Source: Caulobacter endophyticus (GTDB taxonomy: Bacteria > Pseudomonadota > Alphaproteobacteria > Caulobacterales > Caulobacteraceae). Taken from it: DNA of 64,000 nt. Below the pieces are notes generated by a model. It ran no database searches and had not been told where the DNA came from. It saw only the letters and a program-made list of their open reading frames with translations. The stretch lies in contig NZ_QDKQ01000069.1 of the NCBI RefSeq assembly GCF_003116815.1, positions 98,084-162,083 of the forward strand. The letters are read 5' to 3'. Position numbers and translations under genes: made by a program. Below, piece after piece: positions 45,867-54,992 of the stretch (the stretch's first letter is position 1; each line of letters begins with the position of its first letter).

Positions 45867-46463
45867 CTAGACCCAGATCTGGGCGTCGCGCTTGACGCCG
45901 GCCAGGTCGAGGAAGTTGGCCAGGAGCTGGTGGCCGCCCTCGGTGGCGATGGATTCGGGGTGGAACTGCACGCCGTGGACGGGCCGCGTCCTGTGCTGCA
46001 CGCCCATGATCTCGCCGTCGGCGGTCCAGGCGGTGACTTCCAGTTCCTGCGGCAGGTTCTCGCGGCGCACCGCCAGGCTGTGATAGCGCGTGGCGGTGAA
46101 CGGGTCGGGCAGGTCCTTGAAGATGCCGGTGTTGGCGTGGCGGATCGGGCTGGTCTTGCCGTGCATGACCTCCTTGGCCCGGATCACCTCGCCGCCGTAG
46201 GCCTGCCCGATGGCCTGGTGGCCCAGGCACACGCCCAGGATCGCCAGGTCGTCGGGGGCGCCGCGCAGCAGCGGCAGGCAGATGCCGGCCTGCTCGGGCG
46301 CCTTGGGGCCGGGCGACAGCAGAACCGCCTGCGGCTTCAGGCCGAGCGCCTCCTGCACCGTCAGATCGTCGTTGCGATGGACGACCGTCTCGGCCCCCAG
46401 CTCGTTCAGGTAATGAACGAGGTTGTAGGTGAAGCTGTCGTAGTTATCGATGACCAGGATCAT
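45867..46463 (-). CDS. trpG: anthranilate synthase glutamine amidotransferase subunit
   Basis: A 198-residue class I amidotransferase with catalytic Cys in LGVCLGHQAIGQ and the His–Glu pair in GVQFHPESIATEGG. YDSFTYNLVHYLNELGA at the N-terminus is characteristic. It supplies ammonia from glutamine to TrpE, which is encoded 2.7 kb away on the same strand beyond the inserted plus-strand genes. Confidence 0.95.
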   Translation of the reverse strand: MILVIDNYDSFTYNLVHYLNELGAETVVHRNDDLTVQEALGLKPQAVLLSPGPKAPEQAGICLPLLRGAPDDLAILGVCLGHQAIGQAYGGEVIRAKEVMHGKTSPIRHANTGIFKDLPDPFTATRYHSLAVRRENLPQELEVTAWTADGEIMGVQHRTRPVHGVQFHPESIATEGGHQLLANFLDLAGVKRDAQIWV

Positions 46464-46612
46464 GACGCCGCCTTTCGAGCCTCGCTTCTAGTCCGGTCGG
46501 GGGCGGCGCGTCATCCCTTTACGGAAAGAGTTTTTCTGGGAAAGCGCCCAGCGTCGAAGCGCCGCGCCGCCGATCCGTTGCCACCGTGGCGCGAAGAGGC
46601 GAAATTTCCCGC

Positions 46613-46819
46613 ATGACCGTCGCTGATTCCGCCCTCGACACCGCCGCCATCGCCTATGCCCGGGCGCTGCTGCGCACGCCGCGTCGACGCCAGAAGATGC
46701 TGCCGGTGCTGCTGGCCGCCGCCTTCGCCGCCGTGGCCGCCGTCAGCTTCGCGACCGTCATGGTGCTGGCCCCGCCGCTGACCACCCAGCACCTGCCCAA
46801 GGACCGCTTGGGCGACTGA
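46613..46819 (+). CDS. small single-pass membrane protein, unknown
   Basis: Start ATG 46613 (MTVADSALDT) is preferred over an upstream GTG at 46586 because of GAAGAGG upstream. The 68-residue product has a basic segment (RTPRRRQKM), then one membrane helix (LPVLLAAAFAAVAAVSFATVM) and a short C-tail. No family recognised. It is divergent from trpG and 125 bp upstream of the multicopper oxidase. Confidence 0.55.
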   Translation: MTVADSALDTAAIAYARALLRTPRRRQKMLPVLLAAAFAAVAAVSFATVMVLAPPLTTQHLPKDRLGD

Positions 46820-46870
46820 AGCTCAGGTCCGGCCGAAGGGCGCGCGGCGCGGCCTGAAATGAGTACCTAA

Positions 46871-46887
46871 AATTGTAGATTGCAATT
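46871..46887. promoter_or_regulatory. AT-rich imperfect palindrome before multicopper oxidase
   Basis: AATTGTAGATTGCAATT, with 5-bp arms AATTG/CAATT, stands out in GC-rich DNA 58 bp ahead of the oxidase ATG. It could be an operator or part of the promoter; no regulator is implied by sequence alone. Confidence 0.3.
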
Positions 46888-46944
46888 GATCGACCGGGGC
46901 GAGGGCTGCACCTTGCGACGTCTTTTCGTCGCTTGGGGGCTTGC

Positions 46945-49074
46945 ATGAAACTCGCATTATGGGGCGGCGCGATAGCCGTCCTGTCCATCGCGGCCGGAAC
47001 GGCGTCTGCGCAGCAGGCCTCGTCTTCCGCTCCGCCCATCCTCACCACGGTCGCGCCCGGCGAGGTTAGTTCCGAGGCCCTGGTCACGCCGGTCGGCGTC
47101 CTGGAACCGCCGTCCAACGAGGACGAGGTCGAGGCCGATCTCGACGTCGTGTTGCTTAAGTCCAGGATCTGGAACCCCAACAGCGGCAAGGTGCTGGGCA
47201 AGGACCGCTACGAGGGTGATTTCGACGAGGTAGAGCTGAGGGCGTACCGCGACAGAAAGCATCCGGCCGCCCCGGAGCGTCCCTACGTGGCCCCGGTGCT
47301 GGTGTCGCGCCCCGGCCAGACCGTGCGCATCAAGATCCGCAACCTGCTGCCGCCCGATCCCGGCTGTCCGGGCCACCCGGCCGACATCAACAAGCCGCAC
47401 TGCTACAACACCACGAACCTGCATTCGCACGGTCTGTGGATCAGCCCGGCGGGGATCAGCGACAACGTCCTGCGTCAGCTGCCGCCCAATCCCGACTTCA
47501 CCTACGAGTACGAATACAACATCCCCGGCGATCATCCGGCGGGCACCTTCTGGTACCATCCGCACGTTCACGGCTCGACGGCGATCCAGGTGTCCAGCGG
47601 CCTGGCCGGGGCGCTGGTGATCAAGGGCGAGCGCCCGCCGGCCTGGGATGCGGCCGATGCGGCCACGCCCGCCGAGCAGCGAAAGATCAGATCCGGCGAC
47701 GTCGACCTGCTGCTGAAGAGCGCGCCCGACTATGTCTTCGTGCTGCAGCAGATCCAGTACGCCTGTCGCGATCCTGCGAACTGGAACAAGCCGCGTGGCC
47801 GCGTTCCGGCCAAGACCGAGAACGACACGCCCCAGCAGTGGTACTGCAACACCGGCGAGAAGGGCGTGCTCGACGACTACGACCTGATCGGCGGTTCGCG
47901 CTGGGGCGCCTCGGGTCGCTTCACCACGGTCAACGGCGCATCGGTCAAGCTTCTGCAGCAGAAGGCCGTGACCGGCGTTCCCGAGCGCTGGCGGCTGATC
48001 CATGGCGGGGTGGCCGATACGGTCAAGGTCTCGATCCGCAAGCAGATCGGCAAGGCCTCGCTGACTGAACTGGCCAAGGTCGGGGCCGAGGGGCAGGACG
48101 CCCTGATCGACAAGCAGTGCGCGCCCAGCGCCCAGTCGGTGCCGCAGTTCGAGATCGCCGCCGACGGCCTGACGCGGGAGGCGATGCTCGAGCGCGCCAC
48201 CACCATCATGCAGCCGGGCTATCGCAGCGACATCCTGGTCAGCTTCCCCGAGCCGGGGGCCTACTGCGTCATCGACGAGTCGATCAAGGTCGCCCAGGAA
48301 GGCGTCGAGGGCAGCGTCGCGCGCCGCCAGCTGCTGTTCGTCGTCGATGTCGCGCCCGGCAAGGTCGAGGCGCCGCGCCAGGCGGTCACCGAACTGCTGC
48401 TGAAGGGCGCGGCCGATCTGAAGCTCGACCCGGGTCTGGCCGAACGGATTTCCGGCCACCTGAAGTCGGGCCTGCTAACCGAGTTCAAGGCCCACGAGAG
48501 CCTGTTGTCGGCCAAGATCGACAACGAGCAGCCGCTGCTGTTCTCGCTTGGCGCCGGCCGCGATCGCCTGCCCGACGGCAAGCTTGGTCCCGAGGTCGGG
48601 GCCGGGATCGGCCGCACCCCCACCACCATCCGCCGCTTCAACGCCAACGACTTCGAGCGCACCCTGGTTCTGGGCGACACCGACCGCTGGATCCTCAAGG
48701 TCGACAGCGGCAAGGGCTTCCACACTGGCCACCCGTTCCACATCCACGTCAATCCGTTCGAGGTGGAGTCGGTGATCAAGAACGGCGTCGACCTGACCCG
48801 GGACCCGGCCTCGGAATATTACGGCCTCAAGGGCGTCTTCAAGGACACCCTGTTCGTCGAGGTCGACGCCGAGGTCATCGTGCGCAGCCACTACGCGCGC
48901 TACATCGGCGACTTCGTCCTGCACTGCCACATCCTCAACCACGAGGACGTCGGCATGATGGAGATGGTCCGCATCGCCGACCGCGGTCCCGACGGCAAGC
49001 CGATGGCTCTCGGCCATGGCCTGACCGACGTGGCCAGTCCGGAGGGCGCGGCCAGGCCCCACACCGGCCACTGA
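46945..49074 (+). CDS. multicopper oxidase
   Basis: Start ATG 46945 gives a signal peptide (LALWGGAIAVLSIAAGTASA). The 709-residue periplasmic or secreted protein has all four copper motifs: HSHG (His160, His162), HPHVHG (His205, His207), HPFHIH and HCHILNHEDVGMM near the C-terminus, the last with type 1 Cys, His and a Met axial ligand. A Cys-containing loop (GCPGHPADINKPHC) precedes the first motif. It oxidises phenols or metal ions with O2; laccase or cuproxidase activity cannot be separated by sequence. It is larger than CueO-type enzymes because of insertions between cupredoxin domains. It lies between the trpG and trpE genes, on the opposite strand. Confidence 0.92.
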   Translation: MKLALWGGAIAVLSIAAGTASAQQASSSAPPILTTVAPGEVSSEALVTPVGVLEPPSNEDEVEADLDVVLLKSRIWNPNSGKVLGKDRYEGDFDEVELRAYRDRKHPAAPERPYVAPVLVSRPGQTVRIKIRNLLPPDPGCPGHPADINKPHCYNTTNLHSHGLWISPAGISDNVLRQLPPNPDFTYEYEYNIPGDHPAGTFWYHPHVHGSTAIQVSSGLAGALVIKGERPPAWDAADAATPAEQRKIRSGDVDLLLKSAPDYVFVLQQIQYACRDPANWNKPRGRVPAKTENDTPQQWYCNTGEKGVLDDYDLIGGSRWGASGRFTTVNGASVKLLQQKAVTGVPERWRLIHGGVADTVKVSIRKQIGKASLTELAKVGAEGQDALIDKQCAPSAQSVPQFEIAADGLTREAMLERATTIMQPGYRSDILVSFPEPGAYCVIDESIKVAQEGVEGSVARRQLLFVVDVAPGKVEAPRQAVTELLLKGAADLKLDPGLAERISGHLKSGLLTEFKAHESLLSAKIDNEQPLLFSLGAGRDRLPDGKLGPEVGAGIGRTPTTIRRFNANDFERTLVLGDTDRWILKVDSGKGFHTGHPFHIHVNPFEVESVIKNGVDLTRDPASEYYGLKGVFKDTLFVEVDAEVIVRSHYARYIGDFVLHCHILNHEDVGMMEMVRIADRGPDGKPMALGHGLTDVASPEGAARPHTGH

Positions 49075-49080
49075 AACGCG

Positions 49081-49113
49081 GAAGGGGCGGCCGATGGGCC
49101 GCCCCTTCCTTCT
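49081..49113. terminator. terminator between multicopper oxidase and trpE
   Basis: GAAGGGGCGGCC (49081–49092), loop GATG, GGCCGCCCCTTC (49097–49108), then CTTCTT. A 12-bp stem just after the oxidase stop and within 60 bp of the trpE stop, likely acting on both. Confidence 0.85.
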
Positions 49114-49137
49114 TCGTCTTCGTGGTTCGTCGCCGGA

Positions 49138-50673
49138 TCAGGCGAAGCGCCAGGCTTCCTCGGCGGCGCGCTTGAGGGCGCGGGACTTGTGCAGGGTCTC
49201 GTCGTACTCGGCGTCGGCGTCGCTGTCGGCCACCACGCCGCCCCCGGCCTGGACGTACATCATGCCGTCCTTGACCAGGGCCGTGCGCAGCACGATGCAG
49301 GTGTCCACCGAGCCGTCGGCGCCGATGTAACCCACCGCGCCTGCGTAGCCGATGCCGCGCTTTTCGACTTCCAGCTCGTCGATGATCTCCATCGCCCGCA
49401 CCTTGGGCGCGCCCGACAGCGTGCCGGCGGGCAGGGCGGCCATCAGCACGTCGACCGGATCGACGTTGGTGGGCGCGTCGCCCTCGACGTTCGAGACGAT
49501 GTGCATCACGTGGCTATAGCGCTCGATCGTGAAGCTGTCGGTGACGCGCACATTGGCGTGCTTGCCGGCCTTGGGCTTTTCGTTCGAACCGGCCTGGCCC
49601 AGCATGGCCACGCGGCCCACGTCGTTGCGGCCAAGATCCAGCAGCATCAGGTGCTCGGACCGTTCCTTGGGATCGGCCAGCAACTCCTTCTCCAGCGCCA
49701 GGTCCTCTTCCGGCGTCGCGCCGCGCGGGCGGGTGCCGGCGATCGGGCGGATGGTGATCTTGCCGTCGCGCAGGCGCACCAGGATCTCGGGGCTGGAGCC
49801 CACCAGGTTGAAGCCGTCCAGATCGAGGAAGAACAGGAACGGCGAGGGGTTGGTCCGGCGCAGCGAGCGGTAAAGCGCAAAGGCGTCCAGGCCGAAGGGC
49901 GCGCGGAAGCGGTGGCTGGGCACCACCTGGAAGATGTCGCCGGCCCGGATGTACTCCTTGGCCTTCTCGACCACGTCCCGGTAGTCCTCGCGGCTGACCG
50001 GGGTGGTGAACGCCATCGGCCCCTGGTCCTTGCGGGGGGCGTCGTGGGCCAGCGGACGGCGCAGGTCGGCCATCACCGTCTCGATGCGCTCGCGGGCCGC
50101 CGCATAGGCTTCCTTGGCCGACACGCCGGGCGCCGGGCGCGCCGTCGTCGTCAGGATGATCTCCTGGGCGATGGCGTCGAACACGGCCACGATCGACGGG
50201 CGGGTCATGATGCCGTCGGGCAGGCCAAGCGCGTCGGGATTGATGTCCGGCAGCTTTTCGACCAGGCGCACGGTGTCGTAGCCGAGCGCGCCGAAGATCC
50301 CCGCCGCCATCGGCGGCAGGCCGGCCGGCAGGTCCATCTTCGACTGGGCGATCAGGTCGCGCAGGCTGTCCAGCGCGCCGCCTTCCAGGGCTTCGAACTT
50401 GCCGGCGGCGATGGCGTCGCCCCGGGCGATCTCGGCCTTGTCGCCATGGCAGCGCCAGACGACGTCAGGCTTCATGGCCACGATCGAATAGCGGCCGCGC
50501 CAAGCGCCGCCTTCCACGCTCTCGAACAGGAAGGCGTAGGGCCGGCCGTGGCCGATCTTCAGATAGGCCGAGACCGGGGTCTCCAGGTCGTCGATCAGCC
50601 GCGTCCAGACCAGCTGCGGGAGGCCGGCGTCGTAGCCGGCCGAAAAGGCGTCGAAGCCGGGCTCCAGGCTCAT
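49138..50673 (-). CDS. trpE: anthranilate synthase component I
   Basis: A 511-residue chorismate-binding enzyme. The C-terminal catalytic part has REDYRDVVEKAKEYIRAGDI, FQVVPSHRF, IRPIAGTRPRG, LLDLGRNDVGRV, GTLSGAPKVRAMEIID and YAGAVGYIG. It makes anthranilate with TrpG. Its ATG overlaps the ppiD stop (4 bp), so it is coupled to a periplasmic chaperone rather than to trpG, an arrangement also known in other alphaproteobacteria. Confidence 0.96.
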   Translation of the reverse strand: MSLEPGFDAFSAGYDAGLPQLVWTRLIDDLETPVSAYLKIGHGRPYAFLFESVEGGAWRGRYSIVAMKPDVVWRCHGDKAEIARGDAIAAGKFEALEGGALDSLRDLIAQSKMDLPAGLPPMAAGIFGALGYDTVRLVEKLPDINPDALGLPDGIMTRPSIVAVFDAIAQEIILTTTARPAPGVSAKEAYAAARERIETVMADLRRPLAHDAPRKDQGPMAFTTPVSREDYRDVVEKAKEYIRAGDIFQVVPSHRFRAPFGLDAFALYRSLRRTNPSPFLFFLDLDGFNLVGSSPEILVRLRDGKITIRPIAGTRPRGATPEEDLALEKELLADPKERSEHLMLLDLGRNDVGRVAMLGQAGSNEKPKAGKHANVRVTDSFTIERYSHVMHIVSNVEGDAPTNVDPVDVLMAALPAGTLSGAPKVRAMEIIDELEVEKRGIGYAGAVGYIGADGSVDTCIVLRTALVKDGMMYVQAGGGVVADSDADAEYDETLHKSRALKRAAEEAWRFA

Positions 50674-52640
50674 TGAGCCGCGGCCTTCTTGGCGCCGCCG
50701 GCGGCCGCGCCGTCCTTCTCGGCCTTGGCCAGGGCGTCGGTGTCGACGCCGATGGCCTGGCGGGCCAGGTTCAGGTTCAGCTTCGGCTTCAGCTTGTCGC
50801 GGGCGGCCGTGCGGGCGGCCTGACCGACGTCGCGCATGTAGGCCATGCTGGTCTGCGGACGCAGGGTCTCGGTGGCGCGGGCGATCTCGGCGGCGTCGCC
50901 GGCGCGCACGGTGTCGATGCGGGCGACGACATAGCCGACCTGCGGCGCGCGGGCGGCGAAGACCTCGCCGGGCTTGGCGTTGAAGGCGGCGATCAGCAGG
51001 TCGCGGCCCAGGGCCTGGTGCTGCTGGGCGTTCTCGCGCGACAGGCCCGGAACCTTCATCACCTTGGCGTTGGCCGAGGCGGCGACGGCGTCCATCGATT
51101 CACCCTTGCGGACGCGGGCGGTCAGTTCGTCGGCCTTGGCCTTCAGGTTCTTGACCAGCTCGTTGATCATCCACTGCTGGGTGAGCGGCTGCTTGATCTC
51201 GGCAAGCGGGGGCAGGGCGGCCTTGTTCACCTTCTCGACGCGGACGGCGAAGTACTCGCCCTTGCCCGCTTCGATCAGCTCGCTCTCGCCGCCGGCGGGC
51301 AGGGCGAAGGCGGCCTTCAGCACGTCCGGGGTCAGGCCCGCGGCCGGCTGGCCGCCGAGGTCGGAGCCTTCCGCCGTCAGCGGGGCGGTCGTGACCACCA
51401 GGGCGCCGGCCTTGCCGGCGGCGTCGACGACGCTGGCGCCGCCGTCGCGGGCGTCCTGGAAGGTCTGGGTCTGGTCATAGGCCTTGGACTGGGCGGCCTG
51501 GACGCGCAGGTCGGCTTCGATCTGCGGACGGGCGGCTTCCAGCGAGGCGGCCTTGGCGGCGGTGATCTTCAGCACCTTGACGACCGACTGGCCCAGTTCG
51601 CCGGCGATCGGCGCGCTGACCTGGCCCTCGCCCAGCGAGAAGGCGGCGTCGGCCACCTTGCGGTCGGGCAGGGCGGTCTTGGGCTTGTCGAGGATCATGA
51701 CCGGCTGCTTGCCGTAGGCCTTGGCCACGTCGGCCGGCGCCTCGCCCTTGCGCAGGCGGTCGGCGATCGCGGCGGCCGACTTGGCGTCCGAGGCGACGAT
51801 CTGAACCAGCGAGCGGGTTTCCGGCTGTGCCAGGGTGTCCTTGCGGAAGTCGAAGGTCTTCTGCACCTCGGCCGGGTCCACGGTCACCGACGGCTCCATG
51901 GCCTTGGCGCTGAAGCGCACCACCGACAGGACGCGGGTCTCGGGCAGGGTCAGGCGGGCGGCGTTCTCCTTCATGAACGCCTGCAGCTGGGCGTCGGTCG
52001 GAGCGGCCGGCTGGGCCACGCTCGACGGATTGATGGCGAAGGCCGACAGGTCGCGGCTTTCCAGGCCATACACCGCCTGCAGGGCCGAATAGATGCGCGG
52101 GGTGCGCAGGCCGTTGGCGACGCTGGCGTAGAATTGCGACTGGGCGATCTCGTCACGCAGCGAGGCTTCGTACGCAACCGGGGTCATGTTGTTCTGGGCC
52201 AGCAGCGACTGGTACATCTGCTTGTCGAACTTGCCGGTCACCGGATCGAACGGACGGGTGCCTGGCGGCAGCTGGCTCAGCTGCTTGTGCAGGGTCTCGC
52301 CGACCAGGGCTTCCGACGGGCGCACGCCCATCTTGCCGATCAGCTCGGCCATCGATTCCTGCAGCGCCAGCTCCTGCAGAATGCCGCGGTCGACGCCGCG
52401 CTGGACGGCTTCGTCCGGCGTCAGGGTCTGGCCCTGCTGCTGAAGCTGGTTGCGGTAGTTGTCGAAGCGGACCTTGAAGTCCTCCGGCGTCACCGAGCGC
52501 GAGCCGACGACGATCACCTTGCTGCCGCTGGGCTGGCTGAAGACGTCGCTGATCCCGAAAATGGCGAAGCTGACGATCAGCAGACCGAACAGGACGATCG
52601 CGAAGGGCGATTTGGCGAAAGAGCGAAAGCCGGCGAGCAT
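50670..52640 (-). CDS. ppiD: peptidyl-prolyl isomerase PpiD/SurA-like
   Basis: Start ATG 52640 (MLAGFRSFAKS); the longer frame upstream overlaps tpiA promoter DNA and lacks family sequence. The 656-residue inner-membrane-anchored periplasmic chaperone has one membrane helix at residues ~12–33 (FAIVLFGLLIVSFAIFGISD). A SurA_N domain (VTPEDFKVRFDNYRNQL) and a central parvulin-like domain (residues ~260–380) follow. It assists folding of outer-membrane and secreted proteins near the translocon. Divergent from tpiA. Confidence 0.88.
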   Translation of the reverse strand: MLAGFRSFAKSPFAIVLFGLLIVSFAIFGISDVFSQPSGSKVIVVGSRSVTPEDFKVRFDNYRNQLQQQGQTLTPDEAVQRGVDRGILQELALQESMAELIGKMGVRPSEALVGETLHKQLSQLPPGTRPFDPVTGKFDKQMYQSLLAQNNMTPVAYEASLRDEIAQSQFYASVANGLRTPRIYSALQAVYGLESRDLSAFAINPSSVAQPAAPTDAQLQAFMKENAARLTLPETRVLSVVRFSAKAMEPSVTVDPAEVQKTFDFRKDTLAQPETRSLVQIVASDAKSAAAIADRLRKGEAPADVAKAYGKQPVMILDKPKTALPDRKVADAAFSLGEGQVSAPIAGELGQSVVKVLKITAAKAASLEAARPQIEADLRVQAAQSKAYDQTQTFQDARDGGASVVDAAGKAGALVVTTAPLTAEGSDLGGQPAAGLTPDVLKAAFALPAGGESELIEAGKGEYFAVRVEKVNKAALPPLAEIKQPLTQQWMINELVKNLKAKADELTARVRKGESMDAVAASANAKVMKVPGLSRENAQQHQALGRDLLIAAFNAKPGEVFAARAPQVGYVVARIDTVRAGDAAEIARATETLRPQTSMAYMRDVGQAARTAARDKLKPKLNLNLARQAIGVDTDALAKAEKDGAAAGGAKKAAAQ

Positions 52641-52806
52641 GACGTTTGAAACTACCTTCTTCGATTCCGCCCAATTGCGTGCGCGTGGGCGACCGCCCGC
52701 GGGCGGCGCATCCGATGCGAGCATGCGGGTATAGTAGAGGCCAAGGTGCGTGAGCAAGCCGAAGCGGACTTGACTTACCAAGGGAGCGCGTCCCCAAAGC
52801 CACCTC

Positions 52807-53568
52807 ATGACCGTTTCTCTTACGACGCCCCGGCCGTTGATCGCCGGGAACTGGAAGATGTTCGGCCTTGAGGCTTCGCTCGACGAAGCCAGAGCCGTGG
52901 CCGCCGCGGTGGCGCAAGCCCCGCCTGCGGCGCGAGTCGCCATCTGCCCGCCCGCGACCTTGCTGCACCGGATGGCCGACGCCCTGTCGGGCGAGTCGGT
53001 GATTGTCGGCGGCCAGGACTGCCACGCCGCGCCTCAGGGGGCCTATACCGGCGACATCTCCGCCCCGATGCTGGCCGACGCCGGCGCGACCCTGGTGATT
53101 CTCGGCCACTCCGAGCGCCGGGGCAGCTACGACGAAACCTGCGAGGAAGTGTCGGCCAAGGTTCTGGCCGCCCTGGCCGCCGGCCTCGAGCCGGTGATCT
53201 GCCTGGGCGAGACCCTGGCCCAGCGTGAAGCCGGCCAGGCCGAGCCGATCGTCACCGGCCAGGCCCGCAACTCCCTGCCCGACGACCTGTCCGGCCAGGC
53301 CTTCGCCGTCGCCTACGAGCCGGTCTGGGCCATCGGCACCGGCCTGACCCCGACCATCGCCGACATCGCCGCGATTCACGCGGCCATACGCGCGGTCCTG
53401 GTCGAGCGCTTCGGCGACCATGGCGCGAGCGTGCCGATTCTCTACGGCGGCTCGGTGAAGCCCGAAAACGCCGCCGAGATCCTCGCCACTCCCGAAGTCG
53501 GCGGCGCCCTGGTCGGCGGCGCCTCGCTGAAGGCCAAGGACTTCCTGGCCATCATCGCGGCGGCTTGA
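52807..53568 (+). CDS. tpiA: triosephosphate isomerase
   Basis: A 253-residue TIM barrel with IAGNWKMFG (catalytic Lys), VILGHSERR (His), AYEPVWAIGTG (Glu) and ILYGGSVKPENAAEI phosphate-binding loop. It interconverts DHAP and glyceraldehyde 3-phosphate. Starts 167 bp from ppiD on the opposite strand. Confidence 0.97.
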   Translation: MTVSLTTPRPLIAGNWKMFGLEASLDEARAVAAAVAQAPPAARVAICPPATLLHRMADALSGESVIVGGQDCHAAPQGAYTGDISAPMLADAGATLVILGHSERRGSYDETCEEVSAKVLAALAAGLEPVICLGETLAQREAGQAEPIVTGQARNSLPDDLSGQAFAVAYEPVWAIGTGLTPTIADIAAIHAAIRAVLVERFGDHGASVPILYGGSVKPENAAEILATPEVGGALVGGASLKAKDFLAIIAAA

Positions 53569-53619
53569 GGGCTGGGCCCCTCCCGCCTTCCTGGCCTCTG
53601 CGGCGAGGGAGGCGATCCT

Positions 53620-53644
53620 AAAGATCCTCCCCCTCTGGGGGAGG
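53620..53644. repeat. short palindromic intergenic repeat
   Basis: AAAGATCCTCCCCCTCTGGG followed by GGAGG: a CCTCCCCC/GGGGGAGG dyad whose left flank AAAGATCCTCCCCC recurs at 54175, so both belong to one dispersed family. Confidence 0.6.
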
Positions 53645-53874
53645 TTCCTGGTTATGGGGATAGAGCAGCGTGGATCCCCGGCGGATCGCAGGCAGACCCC
53701 AACGATCTCAACCCCTTACAACTTTCTCAGCCTCGTCCATCAGACGCGCTCAAACCCGAGCCATAATCAAAGCTGTCCCGTCGCAGGGAGAGGGCGCAAG
53801 GATCCGGCCCGAAGCGGCGACGTGGATGCGATCGAGCGGGGTTTCCTGGAGTCGCGAGAGCGGGACCGGGCGAC

Positions 53875-53937
53875 TTAATCAGAGGGCGGGGGACGTAAAC
53901 CCGCCTATCGGGAGCTTGCCTGATTAGGCTCCCGCCC
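53875..53937. other. nested inverted repeats, possible structured RNA
   Basis: TAATCAG (53876) pairs with CTGATTA (53920), and inside it GGCGGG (53885) pairs with CCCGCC (53900). Alternatively CGGGAGC (53909) pairs with GCTCCCG (53928), or GGGCGGG (53884) with CCCGCCC (53931). The pairings exclude each other, as in switching RNAs. No ligand or family is recognised. Confidence 0.35.
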
Positions 53938-54174
53938 GCCCAAGGGTCCGCGCCATACGCGCCTCCTGGCCGCCATGAAACGGGGAGCCTGCGCGATGGA
54001 AGGGGCACAGGGCGGAAAAGGCCCGCGCGCCCCGGCCTGAGGAATAACGATCGCGTGGGGCGTTCCAGCTTCGTCGAAACGGTATTCAAATCACACATCC
54101 GGGCGAGGCCCGGACGCCCCGCGCCCTCTCCACAAGCTCAGCGCAATCGCGCGTGAGGGTGCGAGCCCGTACCC

Positions 54175-54316
54175 AAAGATCCTCCCCCCGAAGGGGGAGG
54201 TGGCCCGGAGGGCCGGAGGGGGAAGTCCCTGATGAGGTCAGTGCGCCATCAAAGGCAACGATCCCTTCCCCCTCAGTCGCTCCGCGACAGCTCCCCCTTC
54301 GGGGGAGCATCTTCCT
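54175..54316. repeat. interspersed palindromic repeat with inverted arms
   Basis: The left arm AAAGATCCTCCCCCCGAAGG leads into GCCGGAGGGGGAAG (54211–54224). The right part has CCTTCCCCCTCAGTCGCTCC and ends GAGCATCTTCCTC, an imperfect reverse complement. The right end abuts the stop codon of the acetyltransferase, so it may also end its transcript. Confidence 0.7.
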
Positions 54317-54831
54317 CAAAGCTCCAGGTCGAACAGCCGTCCATCCCGGCGTTCGCCGTCGCGGTCGACCTGGCCCTTCAGATAAGCCGCGCCCTTGAAG
54401 CCCAGGCGTTCCAGCAGCTTCTCGGCGCGGGCGTCGCCGACCTGGGTGCGGGCGACGACGTGCTTGAGGTCGCTGGCGGCGGCATGGGCGAGGAGGGCGG
54501 TCACCGCCTCGTGGGCGTAGCCGCGACCCCAGCTGTCGCGGGCGACGATGAAGCGCAGTTCGGCCCGGTGGCGGCGCTCGTCGATCTCCACGAACTCGCA
54601 GGCCCCGACGAATTCGCCCGTCGCAGACAGCCGGATGGTCCAGTACAGGGCCGTTCCGGCCTGCATGTCCTCGACCTGGCCGACGACGCAGGCGGCGACC
54701 TCGTCGGGATCCTCCAGCGGGGCGCGGTCCCAGTGGGCCATCAGCTCCGGATCGCTGAGGAACGGATAGATGAGCGGAGCGTCCTCGGCGACCAGCGGCT
54801 TCAGGGTCAGGCGTTCGGTCTCGAGAATCAT
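54316..54831 (-). CDS. GNAT family N-acetyltransferase
   Basis: A 171-residue RimJ/RimL-type acetyltransferase: ETERLTLKPLVAEDAPLIYPF at the start, and the acetyl-CoA loop RDSWGRGYAHEAVTAL (RxxGxG/A-type) near residues 97–112. AEKLLERLGFK follows near 138. It transfers acetyl from acetyl-CoA to an amine of unknown substrate. Bounded by the palindromic repeat downstream and divergent from secG. Confidence 0.9.
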   Translation of the reverse strand: MILETERLTLKPLVAEDAPLIYPFLSDPELMAHWDRAPLEDPDEVAACVVGQVEDMQAGTALYWTIRLSATGEFVGACEFVEIDERRHRAELRFIVARDSWGRGYAHEAVTALLAHAAASDLKHVVARTQVGDARAEKLLERLGFKGAAYLKGQVDRDGERRDGRLFDLEL

Positions 54832-54992
54832 GCGCGCCCTAAAACTCTGGAATTGGGGAGGACTTGAATTGGGGAACTTGAGTTGGCCGGCCGTCGCCCC
54901 ACCTATGGCGTGCGCGCGCCGGTAGTGGTAGAGGGACCGCTTCGTTTTTCACAGTCGGTTCGCCGGCTGCCCGGATCGAGAACTGTTTCGTC

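Larger units (their letters stand above)
53569..54315. other. 747-bp intergenic region with structured and repeat DNA
   Basis: No convincing gene. It holds a short palindromic repeat (53620–53644), a nested set of inverted repeats (53875–53937) that could fold as RNA, further GC-rich dyads to about 54050, and a larger interspersed palindromic repeat (54175–54316). A small RNA gene is possible in 53870–54060 but I could not match it to 6S, SRP, RNase P or tmRNA. Confidence 0.5.

Noticed and set aside
53870..54060. Region tested as 6S, tmRNA, SRP RNA or RNase P RNA
   Set aside because: No GAGGAAAGTCC (RNase P), no SRP tetraloop motif and no tag-peptide frame (tmRNA) seen; 6S could not be matched by eye, so no RNA family was called.
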